Positions 53,431-62,781 of a DNA stretch of 64,000 bases are shown here, piece by piece. The notes beneath the pieces were generated by a model. It ran no database searches. It was not told the origin of the DNA and saw only the letters and a list, made by a program, of their open reading frames with translations. The stretch comes from Rubellimicrobium arenae (GTDB lineage Bacteria; Pseudomonadota; Alphaproteobacteria; Rhodobacterales; Rhodobacteraceae). The position numbers were made by a program, and so were the translations under genes. The stretch lies in assembly GCF_017916275.1 (NCBI RefSeq), contig NZ_JAFMST010000002.1, forward strand, positions 394,324 to 458,323, written 5' to 3'. How positions within the stretch are numbered: position 1 is the first letter of the stretch; each line of letters opens with the position of its first letter.

Positions 53431-54396
53431 ATGCTCATTATTCATTCCATGAATATGGCAACCTTCGACCTGAACCTCCTGCGCGTTCTGGACGCCCTCC
53501 TGCGCGAGGGGTCCACCACGGCGGCCGGCCGGCGCGTGGGCCTGTCGCAGCCCGCGGTCTCGGCGGCTCTTGCCCGGTTGCGCGACGCCCTGGGCGATCC
53601 GCTCTTCGTGCGGCGCGGGCCACGGCTGGACGCGACGGACTACGCCAGGAGCCTGGCCGAGCCATTGCGCCAGCATCTCGACTCGCTCCAACGCCTCCTG
53701 TCGGGCCCGCAGGTCTTCGATGCCGCGACGGCGACGGCGTCGTTCCGGATCTCGGGGGCGGACTTCTTCGGGGAACTCCTGATGCCCCGGATGGGCGAGA
53801 TCCTCCTCAGGGAGGCACCGGGCCTGCGCGTGCATCTCACGGATCTGGTGCCGTCGAACTATGTCGACACGCTCGAGCGCTACGTCGTGGACATCGCCCT
53901 GATGCCCCGGGCCGAACTGCCGGACTGGATCGAATGGCGGCCGCTCTTCCATTCGCCCTTCGCGATGATCGCACGGACCGGCCATCCCCGGCTGGCTGGC
54001 CTGTCGTCGGGCGACGCGGTTCCGCTGGATCTCTTCTGCGGGCTGGATCACGTCCTCATGTCGCCCGAGGGCAAGCCGCGCGCCATGGTGGACGACGCCC
54101 TGGCGCGCATGGGCCGGACACGGCGGGTCGTCATGACCCTGCCCTTCTTCGGCGGCATCTGCCGCAGCGTGGCCACGACGGACCTCGTGGCGATGGTGCC
54201 GCTGCAGATGGCGAGGCACATGGCTCCGACCCTTGGCCTGACGGTCCTTGAACCGGCCCTGCCGGTTCCGGTGCCGCTGATCGGCATGGTCTGGCACAAG
54301 CGGGCGACCACCTCGCCCGCTCATCGCTGGCTGCGGGAGCGGGTCGCGGAGGTCCTGCGCCCCCTCAACGAAGGCCAGCCCGACCTCCCCGACTGA
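53431..54396 (+). CDS. LysR-family transcriptional regulator
   Basis: A LysR-type regulator of up to 321 aa. The helix-turn-helix is clear in FDLNLLRVLDALLREGSTTA and GLSQPAVSAALARLRDALGD. The C-terminal substrate domain follows from about residue 95. The start is uncertain: ATG 53431 has GGAAAG upstream, but ATG 53449 or 53455 gives the more usual short N-terminus and lies beside a TTCAT/ATGAA dyad that could be its own operator. It is flanked by two cupin genes on the opposite strand, which it probably regulates. Confidence 0.88.
   Translation: MLIIHSMNMATFDLNLLRVLDALLREGSTTAAGRRVGLSQPAVSAALARLRDALGDPLFVRRGPRLDATDYARSLAEPLRQHLDSLQRLLSGPQVFDAATATASFRISGADFFGELLMPRMGEILLREAPGLRVHLTDLVPSNYVDTLERYVVDIALMPRAELPDWIEWRPLFHSPFAMIARTGHPRLAGLSSGDAVPLDLFCGLDHVLMSPEGKPRAMVDDALARMGRTRRVVMTLPFFGGICRSVATTDLVAMVPLQMARHMAPTLGLTVLEPALPVPVPLIGMVWHKRATTSPAHRWLRERVAEVLRPLNEGQPDLPD
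53440..53454. promoter_or_regulatory. T-N11-A dyad at the start of the lysR-type gene
   Basis: ATTCAT-TCC-ATGAAT is a perfect 15-bp dyad and contains the LysR consensus T-N11-A (53441 to 53453). It overlaps the candidate start codons of the regulator and lies about 100 bp upstream of the divergent cupin gene, a good place for autoregulation. Confidence 0.45.
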
Positions 54397-54431
54397 CCCG
54401 GAGCCCGGACGTCGCCATGGCTCTTAGGCGA

Positions 54432-54818
54432 TCAGGCGGGGCCCTGGTCCATCAGGCTGGTCCGGCTCAGGAGAGCGATGTGCCGGGCCTCGGTCACGGC
54501 CCGGACCTCGTGCTCGATCCCTCGGGGGATGAAGATGCTCTCCCCCGCCCGACGGCGAAGGATCCGCCCCGCCATGCGGAACTCCAGGATGCCGGACAGG
54601 ATCACGCAAAGCTCGTCCCGGTCGTCGTGGACATGAGGCGGGATGCAGGCTTCAGCGGGCGTGGTGCTATCGAGGACGCTCAGCGCGCCCGTGTCATGCG
54701 ACGAGAGCATGGTGTGGTACCTGATGGACGGTGTCGGGAACATGGCGGCGCCCATGAGATCGCGCGCCATGGCGGCCGGGAGGCTCGGCACAGGGAAGTC
54801 GTGCGAAATAGCGTTCAT
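54432..54818 (-). CDS. Cupin-domain protein (second of the pair)
   Basis: A 128-aa cupin. The motifs are PPHVHDDRDELCVILSGI and PRGIEHEVRAVTEARHIALL, with histidines and the glutamate of the metal site preserved. It is clearly related to the cupin at 52905: both have PRGxEH, RAxTExRH and a similar order of strands. Two ATGs are adjacent; the second (54818) is better spaced from GGAG. It is transcribed toward the LysR gene, converging with it. Reaction unknown. Confidence 0.82.
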   Translation of the reverse strand: MNAISHDFPVPSLPAAMARDLMGAAMFPTPSIRYHTMLSSHDTGALSVLDSTTPAEACIPPHVHDDRDELCVILSGILEFRMAGRILRRRAGESIFIPRGIEHEVRAVTEARHIALLSRTSLMDQGPA

Positions 54819-55011
54819 CATCGTCTCCGTGGAAAATGGGAAAGGGCAAAGGTTCAATGCCGGCAGACTAGGCCCGACGGCGCCCCGCGCTGTAGTCAGG
54901 ATATCCGGACCCGGCGCATGGCCGAACCCGCCCCGCCAGGACCGCCCCGTCCTTGCCAATGCGCTGTGCCTCGGCCACATCTGGGCGGGACACTACGGGG
55001 GACGGCCCGCA

Positions 55012-56070
55012 ATGGCGGTGACGGTCGGACAGCAGGCACGGATCTGGGGCGTGACGGCGCTCGTCTTCTTCCTGTTGCTCTGGTTCCTGGGAAACGTCCT
55101 GCTGCCCTTCATCCTGGGGGCCATCGTGGCCTACCTGCTCGATCCGCTCGCCGACCGGCTGGAACGGGCGGGGATGAAAAGGGTCTGGGCGGTGGTGCTG
55201 ATCACGCTGTCCGCCCTGCTTGCCATCGTCGTGGCCAGCCTGATCATCGTTCCGACCCTGGTGAACCAGGCCACGGCCCTGATCCAGATCACGCCACAGC
55301 TCGTGACCCAGGCCGGAAACTGGCTGACCGAACGGTTTCCGACCCTGGTCGAGGCGGACAGCCCGCTGCGCCAGCAGATCTCGGAGGTCGGCGCGGGCAT
55401 CCAGCAGCGGGCGGGTCAGCTGCTCAACACCCTGCTGAGCTCGGCCGTCGGGGTCATCAACGGACTGCTCATCGTGATCGTGGTCCCGGTGGTGACCTTC
55501 TACCTCCTGCTCGACTGGGACGCGATGGTGGCGCGGATCGACGACCTCCTCCCGCGCGAGCACGTGTCGACGATCCGGGCCCTGGCGCGGGAGTGCGACG
55601 ACCGGCTGGCCGCCTTCATCCGCGGACAGGGCCTCGTCTGCCTCATCCTGGGGACCTACTATGCCGTGGCGCTCGCCATGGTCGGGCTCAACTTCGGGCT
55701 GGTGGTGGGCGCCATCGCCGGGGCGCTGACCTTCATCCCCTACGTGGGCGCCCTCGTGGGCGGGCTCCTTGCCAGCGGGCTCGCGCTTTATCAGTTCTGG
55801 GGCAACTGGGTCTGGGTTCTCGCCGTCTGGGCCATCTTCCAGTCGGGCCAGTTCGTGGAAGGCAACTTCCTGACTCCCAAGCTGGTCGGCGAGCGGGTCG
55901 GCGTGCACCCGGTCTGGCTTCTGTTCGCGCTGTCGGCCTTCGGCGCGCTGTTCGGCTTCCTGGGCGTGGTCGTGGCGGTGCCCGTCGCGGCCGTGCTGGG
56001 CGTCCTGGTCCGGTTCGCCATCGCCAAGTACAAGGAAAGCCGCCTTTACCGGGGCGCGCGGATCTCATGA
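55012..56070 (+). CDS. AI-2E family transporter (PerM/YdiK type)
   Basis: A 352-aa inner-membrane protein of the former UPF0118 family. About seven hydrophobic helices are arranged in the family pattern: two at the N-terminus (ALVFFLLLWFLGNVLLPFIL, then VVLITLSALLAIVVASLIIV), an amphipathic middle and four at the C-terminus. The motif FIPYVGALVGGL is typical. Some relatives export signals or act as Na+(Li+)/H+ antiporters; the substrate here is unknown. The stop overlaps the hdaA start (ATGA), so expression is coupled to a replication regulator. The ribosome site is weak (G-rich). Confidence 0.88.
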   Translation: MAVTVGQQARIWGVTALVFFLLLWFLGNVLLPFILGAIVAYLLDPLADRLERAGMKRVWAVVLITLSALLAIVVASLIIVPTLVNQATALIQITPQLVTQAGNWLTERFPTLVEADSPLRQQISEVGAGIQQRAGQLLNTLLSSAVGVINGLLIVIVVPVVTFYLLLDWDAMVARIDDLLPREHVSTIRALARECDDRLAAFIRGQGLVCLILGTYYAVALAMVGLNFGLVVGAIAGALTFIPYVGALVGGLLASGLALYQFWGNWVWVLAVWAIFQSGQFVEGNFLTPKLVGERVGVHPVWLLFALSAFGALFGFLGVVVAVPVAAVLGVLVRFAIAKYKESRLYRGARIS

Positions 56071-56822
56071 TCGATGAGCAGCTGAGCTTCTTCGCGGCCG
56101 AGGACTGGCCCGAGAAACCCCGCCGTGCCGCCCGCACCACCGCCCCTGCCCTGGATGCCGAGCAACTGAGCTTCGACTGGGCGCTGCCGGTCTCGCTCGG
56201 CCCCGAGGACTTCTTCGTGTCCGAATCCAACATGGACGCCCATGCCATGATCGCGGGAGGGCTCCGCTGGCCCGAAGGCAAGCTGGCCCTGGTCGGACCC
56301 GAGGGCTCGGGAAAGACGCACCTCGTGCGCATCTGGCAAAGCCTGACCGGAGCCGAGCGGCGGGACTCCCGGGAACTGACGGCCGAGCTTCCCCCGCCCG
56401 GGTCCGCCGTGGCGGTCGAGGATCTCGAGTCCCTCCCGCGTGAGGCCGAAACGGCCCTGTTCCACCTTCACAACCATCTGGCCGCGACGGGGGGACGCCT
56501 GTTGCTGACGTCGGACCGGCCGCCGTCGCGCTGGGGCGTGCGGCTGCCCGACCTCGCCTCGCGCGTGCAGGCCACCACGGTGGTGCGCCTCAACCCTCCC
56601 GATGACGCGCTGGTCGAGGCGCTGCTGGCCAAGCAGTTCGCGGACCGGCAGCTCTTTCCCGCGCCGGGGGTGCTGACCTTCGTGGCGCGCCGGATCGAAC
56701 GGTCGCACGCCGCCGCCGCCGCCGCCGTGGCCACCCTGGACCGCGCCAGCCTGTCCGAAGGCCAGCGCGTGAGCCTGGCCCTGGCCCGGCGGGTCCTCGA
56801 CAGCACGGACGCCGGCTTCTAG
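56067..56822 (+). CDS. hdaA: DnaA-related replication regulator HdaA
   Basis: HdaA, with the beta clamp, stimulates ATP hydrolysis by DnaA and prevents over-initiation. The 251-aa protein has the DnaA-type P-loop [11 protein letters not shown] (residues 77-87), Walker B-like VAVEDLES and the sensor region [20 protein letters not shown]. It lacks the DnaA DNA-binding domain. The N-terminus holds a clamp-binding QLSFF at 5-9 and a second QLSFDW at 33-38. The start overlaps the upstream transporter stop. It is followed by ppk after 25 bp. Confidence 0.9.
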   Translation: MIDEQLSFFAAEDWPEKPRRAARTTAPALDAEQLSFDWALPVSLGPEDFFVSESNMDAHAMIAGGLRWPEGKLALVGPEGSGKTHLVRIWQSLTGAERRDSRELTAELPPPGSAVAVEDLESLPREAETALFHLHNHLAATGGRLLLTSDRPPSRWGVRLPDLASRVQATTVVRLNPPDDALVEALLAKQFADRQLFPAPGVLTFVARRIERSHAAAAAAVATLDRASLSEGQRVSLALARRVLDSTDAGF

Positions 56823-56847
56823 CCTGCAGGTTCCCAGGAGAGTATCG

Positions 56848-59016
56848 ATGCCCGACGCCGACTTCCTCAAGTCGCCCTTCCCGGCCCCCCTGGCTCCGCC
56901 TGCCGACATGACGGGGCCGGCCCGCTTCTTCAACCGCGAGCTGTCGTGGCTCGGCTTCAACTGGCGCGTGCTGGAGGAGGCCCAGAACCCGCGCGTGCCC
57001 CTGCTCGAGCGGCTGCGGTTCCTGTCGATCTCGGCCACCAACCTGGACGAGTTCTACACCGTCCGGGTCGCGGGCCTGCGCGAGCTGTCGCGCGCGGGCA
57101 GCACCGCTCCCTCCCCCGACGGGCTGACCCCGGCACGGCAGCTGGCCCTGATCGACGCCGAGGCGCGTCGGCTCATCGCCCGGCAGCAAGCCACCTGGGA
57201 GGTGCTGAAGGCCAAGATGGCGCAGGAAGGGATTGTCATCCTCACCCGCGCCGAGGTGACCGAGGAGGATGCCCCCTATCTGGAGGAATTCTTCCTCAAC
57301 CGCGTCTTCCCGATCCTGTCGCCCCTGGCCATCGACCCGGCGCACCCCTTCCCCTTCATCCCGAACGAAGGCTTCGCCCTGGCCCTGGCCCTCGAGCGGA
57401 CGGGCGAGCGGCGCAGCTTGCGCGCCCTGCTTCCGCTGCCGCCGCAGGTGGACAGGTTCGTGGCGCTTCCCACCGCCGGCGGATCGCGCTTCCTGCCCCT
57501 CGAGGAGTTGCTCCTCCTCCATCTTGACCGCCTGTTCCCGGGCTACCGCCTGACCGGCTCCTGCGCCTTCCGGGTCCTGCGCGACAGCGACCTCGAGGTC
57601 GAGGACGAGGCCGAGGACCTGGTGCGCGAGTTCGAGACCGCGCTGAAGCGCCGCCGCCGCGGCGAGGTCGTCCGGCTCAAGATCACGGCCGGTGCTCCGC
57701 CCTCCCTGCGGGGCCTGGTCATGGACAACCTCCATGTGGAGCCGGGCGAGGTCGTCGAGGTGGACCGGATGCTGGGCATCGGCAGCCTGTCGGAGCTCGT
57801 GCTCGACTCCCGGCCCGACCTTCTCTGGCCGCCCTTCACGCCCCGCGTGCCCGAGCGGGTCCAGGACCATGGCGGCGACATCTTTGCCGCGATCCGGCAA
57901 AAGGACATGCTGCTGCACCACCCCTACGAGACCTTCGACACGGTGGTGCGGTTCCTCCAGCAGGCGGCCCGGGACCCGGACGTGGTCGCGATCAAGCAGA
58001 CGCTCTACCGGACCTCGCGCAACAGCCCGATCGTGGACGCGCTCTGCGAGGCGGCCGAGGACGGCAAGTCGGTGACGGCCCTCGTGGAGCTGAAGGCCCG
58101 CTTCGACGAGGCCGCCAACATCCGCCAGTCGCGGCGGCTCGAACGCGCGGGCGCGCACGTGGTTTACGGCTTCACCAGCCTGAAGACCCACGCCAAGGTC
58201 AGCGTCGTCGTACGGCGGGAAGGGGACAGGCTCGTCACCTACACCCATTTCGGGACCGGCAACTACCACCCGATCACCGCACGGATCTACACGGACCTGT
58301 CGCTCTTTTCGACCGACGCACGGCTGGGGCGCGACGCGACCAAGCTCTTCAACTACGTCGGCGGTTACGCGACGCCGGAAGGGATGGAGAACCTCGCCAT
58401 CTCGCCGCTCACGCTCAAGCCCCGGCTCCTCGAGATGATCGCCGCCGAAGCCGACCACGCCCGCGCCGGCCGTCCGGCGGCCATCTGGCTGAAGGTCAAC
58501 TCGATCACCGAGGAAAGCCTGATCGACGCCCTTTATGCGGCGTCGCAGGCGGGGGTGAGGATCAGCCTGATCGTGCGCGGCATCTGCGGCCTGCGTCCCG
58601 GCATCGCCGGCCTGAGCGAGAACATCCGCGTCAAGTCGATCATCGGCCGGTTCCTGGAGCATTCACGGATCGTGTGCTTCGGCAACGGCTATGGCCTTCC
58701 GGCCCGCCGGGCGCGGGTCTTCCTGTCCTCGGCCGACTGGATGGGGCGCAACATGGACCGGCGCGTCGAGACGCTCGTCGAGGCCATGAACCCCACGGTC
58801 AAGGCGCAGATCGTGGACCAGATCATGGCCGCGAACCTCGCGGACGTGGCGCAGTCCTGGGTCATGATGCCGGACGGCGGCTTCGTGCGCGCCCGGCAGC
58901 CCGATGACGGGAACGCCTTCTCGTGCCACAAGTTCTTCATGGAGAACCCGTCGCTTTCGGGACGCGGCTCCAAAGGCGCGGCGGACGTCCGCCCGCTCAC
59001 CTTGGGCGAGGCCTGA
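56848..59016 (+). CDS. ppk: Polyphosphate kinase 1
   Basis: Ppk1 reversibly polymerises ATP gamma-phosphate into polyphosphate. The 722-aa protein has the four expected domains. N-terminal segments include [19 protein letters not shown] and [20 protein letters not shown]. The autophosphorylated histidine is in [15 protein letters not shown], and the second catalytic histidine is in [23 protein letters not shown] contributes to the ATP site. AGGAG precedes the ATG. It lies between hdaA and ppx, an arrangement I know from alphaproteobacteria. Confidence 0.96.
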   Translation: MPDADFLKSPFPAPLAPPADMTGPARFFNRELSWLGFNWRVLEEAQNPRVPLLERLRFLSISATNLDEFYTVRVAGLRELSRAGSTAPSPDGLTPARQLALIDAEARRLIARQQATWEVLKAKMAQEGIVILTRAEVTEEDAPYLEEFFLNRVFPILSPLAIDPAHPFPFIPNEGFALALALERTGERRSLRALLPLPPQVDRFVALPTAGGSRFLPLEELLLLHLDRLFPGYRLTGSCAFRVLRDSDLEVEDEAEDLVREFETALKRRRRGEVVRLKITAGAPPSLRGLVMDNLHVEPGEVVEVDRMLGIGSLSELVLDSRPDLLWPPFTPRVPERVQDHGGDIFAAIRQKDMLLHHPYETFDTVVRFLQQAARDPDVVAIKQTLYRTSRNSPIVDALCEAAEDGKSVTALVELKARFDEAANIRQSRRLERAGAHVVYGFTSLKTHAKVSVVVRREGDRLVTYTHFGTGNYHPITARIYTDLSLFSTDARLGRDATKLFNYVGGYATPEGMENLAISPLTLKPRLLEMIAAEADHARAGRPAAIWLKVNSITEESLIDALYAASQAGVRISLIVRGICGLRPGIAGLSENIRVKSIIGRFLEHSRIVCFGNGYGLPARRARVFLSSADWMGRNMDRRVETLVEAMNPTVKAQIVDQIMAANLADVAQSWVMMPDGGFVRARQPDDGNAFSCHKFFMENPSLSGRGSKGAADVRPLTLGEA

Positions 59017-59076
59017 TCCGTCATTGACGACGGCGTGGCCCGCCCCACCTCAGCCCAGAACAGGATCCGGACGCCC

Positions 59077-60642
59077 ATGACCAGCGCCCCTGACGCCGAC
59101 CTTTACACCGGCGCCCCTCCCCCTTCGGCCTGGGGAGAGGCGCGACCCTTGTTCGATGGAAGCGTGGGCGCAACGCTGCATGTCGGCGTGGTCGATGTCG
59201 GAAGCAACTCGGTCCGGTTCGTGGTCTTCGACGGGGCGGCCCGGTCCCCGGCCTACTTCTACAACGAAAAGATCATGTGCGCCCTGGGCGCGGGGCTGAG
59301 CGAGTCGGGCCGCCTCAATCCCAAGGGTCGCCTCCGGGCGCTGGACGCGCTTTGCCGCTTCGCCGCCCTCGCGCGGGGGATGGGGCTCGAGACCATGATG
59401 GCCGTGGCCACCGCGGCGGTGCGCGAGGCCGAGGACGGCCCCGACTTCGTGGCCGAGGTCGAGCGGCGGACAGGCCTGCGGCTGCAGGTCATCCCCGGCG
59501 ACGAGGAGGCGCGGCTGTCGGCGCAAGGGGTGCTGCTGGGTTGGCCAGGGAGCTACGGGCTCGTTTGCGACATCGGCGGCGCGTCGATGGAGCTGGCCGA
59601 CCTCGCCAACGGCAAGGTCGGACGGCGCGTGACCTCGCCGTTGGGCGGTCTCAAGCTGCAGGAGGTGAAGGGCGGGCCCAAGGTCCTGTCCCGGCACATC
59701 TCCGAAGTCATGGCGCGGCTCCATTCCGACATGGACCACGAAACGGGGATGCGGATCTTCCTGGTCGGAGGATCCTGGCGCGCGATCGCGCGGGTGGACA
59801 TGGACCGGCGGAGCTGGCCGCTGACGGTGCAGCACGAATACCGGATGACGCCCGCCGCCGTGGCCGCCACCCGGGCGCATATCGAGTCCGCGGACCTCGG
59901 CGCGCTCCAGAAGAAGCTGGACATTTCGGGCGACCGGATGGCGCTGGTCCCGGTGGCGGTGCAGGTGCTGGACGAGCTTTGCCGCGTCTTCAAGCCCAAG
60001 GACATCGCGGTCAGCTCCTACGGCATCCGCGAGGGGATGCTTTATGAGCGGATGCCGCCCGCGCTGCGCGAACGCGACCCGCTGCTGGAGGCCTGCCGGT
60101 TCCAGGAGCGGCGCGACGCGCGGCTTCCGGGCTTTGGGCGCGTGCTGTTCAACTTCGTCCAGCCGCTGTTCCCGGACGCGGACTGGCAACGGCGGCGCAT
60201 CATCGAGGCCGCCTGCCTGCTGCACGACGTGAACTGGCGCGCCCACCCCGACTACCGGGCCGAGACCTGCGTGGACGCCGCCACCCGCGCCAACCTGGGC
60301 GGCATCAAGCACGAGGAGCGGGTCTATCTGGGCCTTGCCCTGATGTACCGCTATTCGTCCCGCCGCGAGGGCACGCGGTTCGATCGCCTGTTCAAGCTCC
60401 TGTCCGACGCCGACGCGCGCGAGGCCGAGGTGCTGGGCCGCGCCATGCGGCTGGGCGCGATGCTCTGGCTCGGGGCGCATGACGCCCCCGGCGTGTTCCG
60501 CTGGCGGCCCGAGAAGAAATCGCTGACCCTGACCGTCGAGGCACGGGCGCGTCCCTTGTTCGGCGAGGTCGCGAAATCCCGGCTCGACGCGCTCGCGCAG
60601 GCCATGGGGGCCGAGGCGAAGGTCATGTTCACCGACGACTGA
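59077..60642 (+). CDS. ppx: Exopolyphosphatase/guanosine pentaphosphate phosphatase (Ppx/GppA)
   Basis: The enzyme hydrolyses polyphosphate and possibly pppGpp, opposing Ppk. The 521-aa protein has the ASKHA fold with the phosphate loop VVDVGSNSVRFVVFDG, ATAAVREAEDGPDF, and the second loop DIGGASMELADL. The C-terminal region holds an HD-type helical domain (ACLLHDVNWRAHPDYR), so it is the long Ppx form. The ATG at 59077 was chosen; a GTG 14 codons earlier is possible. The stop forms the palindrome TGAGCCGGGCTCA with the stop of the convergent gene. Confidence 0.92.
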   Translation: MTSAPDADLYTGAPPPSAWGEARPLFDGSVGATLHVGVVDVGSNSVRFVVFDGAARSPAYFYNEKIMCALGAGLSESGRLNPKGRLRALDALCRFAALARGMGLETMMAVATAAVREAEDGPDFVAEVERRTGLRLQVIPGDEEARLSAQGVLLGWPGSYGLVCDIGGASMELADLANGKVGRRVTSPLGGLKLQEVKGGPKVLSRHISEVMARLHSDMDHETGMRIFLVGGSWRAIARVDMDRRSWPLTVQHEYRMTPAAVAATRAHIESADLGALQKKLDISGDRMALVPVAVQVLDELCRVFKPKDIAVSSYGIREGMLYERMPPALRERDPLLEACRFQERRDARLPGFGRVLFNFVQPLFPDADWQRRRIIEAACLLHDVNWRAHPDYRAETCVDAATRANLGGIKHEERVYLGLALMYRYSSRREGTRFDRLFKLLSDADAREAEVLGRAMRLGAMLWLGAHDAPGVFRWRPEKKSLTLTVEARARPLFGEVAKSRLDALAQAMGAEAKVMFTDD

Positions 60643-60649
60643 GCCGGGC

Positions 60650-61048
60650 TCAGAGCTCCACCTGAGGCCGGGACGAGGGCGCGGCGGGCGCGGGCTCGGC
60701 CCCGGGCGGCGTCCAGGCCGGCGCGTCGGGGCTGCGGCGCAAAAGGATGTCGCCGTTGGGCAGGATCTCGGGAGGCTCGTAGTTCGAAAGGGAGTCGATC
60801 TGCCCGAACACCTCGAGGAAGGCCGGTCCCATCTCTGCGGCGAGCTGCTGAAACAGCGGAAGATACTCGGCCCCGATCCCCGCGAGGTCCTGCAACGGCG
60901 GGGCGACCTCCTCGATGAGACCGCGCAGGAGCAGGTCCGCGCCCTGACCAAGAAGGCTCTGGTCGTCCTCCGTCGGCTGGGCGGCCAAGGGCGCAGCCAT
61001 GAACGTCGCGACGAGGGCAAGGGGCATCAGGCGGATCATCGCCCGCAT
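60650..61048 (-). CDS. Small exported protein of unknown function
   Basis: A 132-aa protein with a signal peptide (MIRLMPLALVATFMAAPLAA, cut near AAQP). An acidic amphipathic middle (QGADLLLRGLIEEVAPPLQD) precedes the conserved-looking segment YEPPEILPNGDILLRR and a proline-rich end. I recognise this pattern as a short periplasmic protein common in Rhodobacteraceae, sometimes wrongly labelled an AAA+ ATPase; no nucleotide-binding motif is present. ATG codons at 61048 and 61039 are both possible starts. It is the last gene of the minus-strand run that includes djlA. Confidence 0.7.
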   Translation of the reverse strand: MRAMIRLMPLALVATFMAAPLAAQPTEDDQSLLGQGADLLLRGLIEEVAPPLQDLAGIGAEYLPLFQQLAAEMGPAFLEVFGQIDSLSNYEPPEILPNGDILLRRSPDAPAWTPPGAEPAPAAPSSRPQVEL

Positions 61049-61076
61049 ATAGGTCGCGCCACGCCCTGTTGAAGCC

Positions 61077-62078
61077 TTAGAGGTCGATATCCAGCGTGAC
61101 CGGGAAGTGATCCGACGCATGGAGCAGCGCGGACCGCAGGTCCTCGTCCTCCCAGCAGGCCGGGTTGTCGAAGGGGTGCCAGATGCGCCAGCGGGGCTGC
61201 GCGGCCATCAGGTCGGGCGAGATCATGATGTAGTCGAGCAACGCCGACAGCCAGTGCCCGTCCGGCGGGATGCGGAAGCGGGCCGTGGCGGGGGCTGCGG
61301 CCGTGCGCCCCGATAGCACGCGGGCGGCATGGGGATCGTGGAGCCGGACGCCGTTCTCGCCCAGGACGATCTCCACGCCGGAGCGACCGAACAGCTTCTC
61401 GTATTCGTCCAGCCCCGGGCCGTCGTTGAAGTCGCCCATGACGATGAGCGGATCGCCCGCCGCGAGATGCCGCTCCACCCGCGCCCGGAGCCAGACGCAT
61501 TGGGCGAGCTGCTTGCGCCGGTTCTCGATGGCGATCCGGCGGACCTGGGCTTCGCTCCGGGCGCCGTGCGGCGCCTTGGATTTCGCGTGGACGCCGATCA
61601 GGCGCAACTCCCGGTTCCGGACGGTGCGGACCGCGACCTCCAGCGGCGGCTTGGACCATGTGACCGGCTCCGGCAGGCCGTCGCTGTCCAGGTCCACCCG
61701 GAACGTCCCGTCGAAGCGGGGCGGGTCACCGTCCTGGGGATCGTGGAACGCGGCCAGGACATCCGGATCGAACAGGAGCGCGATCTCCTGCTGCGAGCCG
61801 CTCGGGAAGCCTGTCAGCACCTCGCGGGCACGCAGGCCGAAGCGCCGGGCAAATCCGGCCAAAGCCTCGCTGCCGTCGTGGCGCCCCCGGCGTCCATCCG
61901 GCGCTTCGACGACCATGACCGCATCGGCGTCGATAGCCCGGAACACCCGGCCCAGGGCCTGGGTCTGCTCGTGGCGGGTGACCCCCTCGCGTCCGCTGCG
62001 CCCGCCGTCGTCCCAAAGCCGGGCCCGGTCGTCGAACAGGTAGTCGAACCATTCGACGTTGTAGGTCGCAAGGCGCAT
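61077..62078 (-). CDS. Endonuclease/exonuclease/phosphatase family protein
   Basis: A 333-aa metal-dependent hydrolase of the DNase I-like fold. Visible motifs are the start RLATYNVEWFDYLFDD (asparagine and glutamate of the metal site), IGVHAKSKAPHG, VMGDFNDGPGLDE and the C-terminal HASDHFPVTLDI. Members cleave DNA, RNA or phosphoesters, and no secretion signal is present, so it is cytoplasmic. The start codon shares one base with the djlA stop (TGATG), so the two are coupled. The real substrate cannot be told. Confidence 0.87.
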   Translation of the reverse strand: MRLATYNVEWFDYLFDDRARLWDDGGRSGREGVTRHEQTQALGRVFRAIDADAVMVVEAPDGRRGRHDGSEALAGFARRFGLRAREVLTGFPSGSQQEIALLFDPDVLAAFHDPQDGDPPRFDGTFRVDLDSDGLPEPVTWSKPPLEVAVRTVRNRELRLIGVHAKSKAPHGARSEAQVRRIAIENRRKQLAQCVWLRARVERHLAAGDPLIVMGDFNDGPGLDEYEKLFGRSGVEIVLGENGVRLHDPHAARVLSGRTAAAPATARFRIPPDGHWLSALLDYIMISPDLMAAQPRWRIWHPFDNPACWEDEDLRSALLHASDHFPVTLDIDL

Positions 62079-62755
62079 CAGGCGGCCTCCGAGATCTGCT
62101 CCCAGGCCCGGTTGATGGTGATGAGCCGCTTCTCGGCCATGCGGATCGCCTCCTCGGGCAGGCCATGGGCGATCAGCCGGTCGGGGTGCGTTTCGCGCAC
62201 CAGGGCGCGCCAGGCCGCGCGGACCTGCTCGACGGGGGCGCCATGCGGCACGCCCAGGACATCGTAGGGGTCGCGTTCGGCATCGGGGACGAACTCGGCC
62301 CGGATGCGCAGGAACTCGTGCTCGGGCAGGTCGAAGATCTGCGCGACCCGGAACAGGAACTGGTTTTCCTCCGGGTGGTAGTCGCCATCGGCGACGGCGA
62401 TGTGGAACAAGCCCTCGAGGAGGTCAGCCAGTTGCACTGCCCCCTCGCCGAACATGCCCCGGATGCGCCGGGCGTAATCCTCGAAGCCCGCGATGTCCTG
62501 CCGGGCCAGGTCGTAGACCCGGGCCACGTTGCGCTCCTCGCCTTCGGGAATGATGAAGACCTCGCGGAAGGCGGCCACCTCGTTCCGGGTCACGAGCCCG
62601 TCGGCCTTGGCGATCTTGGCCCCCAGCGCCACCATCGCGATGGCGAAGCCCACGGTCTTCTCGGGCGGGGTGCGGAGCCGCTCGAACAGGGTGGACAGGC
62701 CGTCGCCGCGCGTGAGGCGCGACAGGAGTTCGGTCACGCGCGTCCAGATGGACAT
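62078..62755 (-). CDS. DjlA-like protein with TerB-type and J domains
   Basis: A 225-aa co-chaperone-like protein. The N-terminal two thirds is a TerB-like helical domain with acidic metal-type motifs (GAKIAKADGLVTRNEV and AVADGDYHPEENQFL). The C-terminal J domain begins DPYDVLGVPHGAP and carries the HPD tripeptide in RETHPDRLIA, which stimulates DnaK. No strong membrane anchor is visible, unlike E. coli DjlA. GGAG precedes the ATG at a somewhat long distance. It is in a tight run between the GNAT gene and the endonuclease-like gene. Confidence 0.87.
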   Translation of the reverse strand: MSIWTRVTELLSRLTRGDGLSTLFERLRTPPEKTVGFAIAMVALGAKIAKADGLVTRNEVAAFREVFIIPEGEERNVARVYDLARQDIAGFEDYARRIRGMFGEGAVQLADLLEGLFHIAVADGDYHPEENQFLFRVAQIFDLPEHEFLRIRAEFVPDAERDPYDVLGVPHGAPVEQVRAAWRALVRETHPDRLIAHGLPEEAIRMAEKRLITINRAWEQISEAA

Positions 62756-62781
62756 CAGGTGTATTCTCCGCAGTTCCAAGG

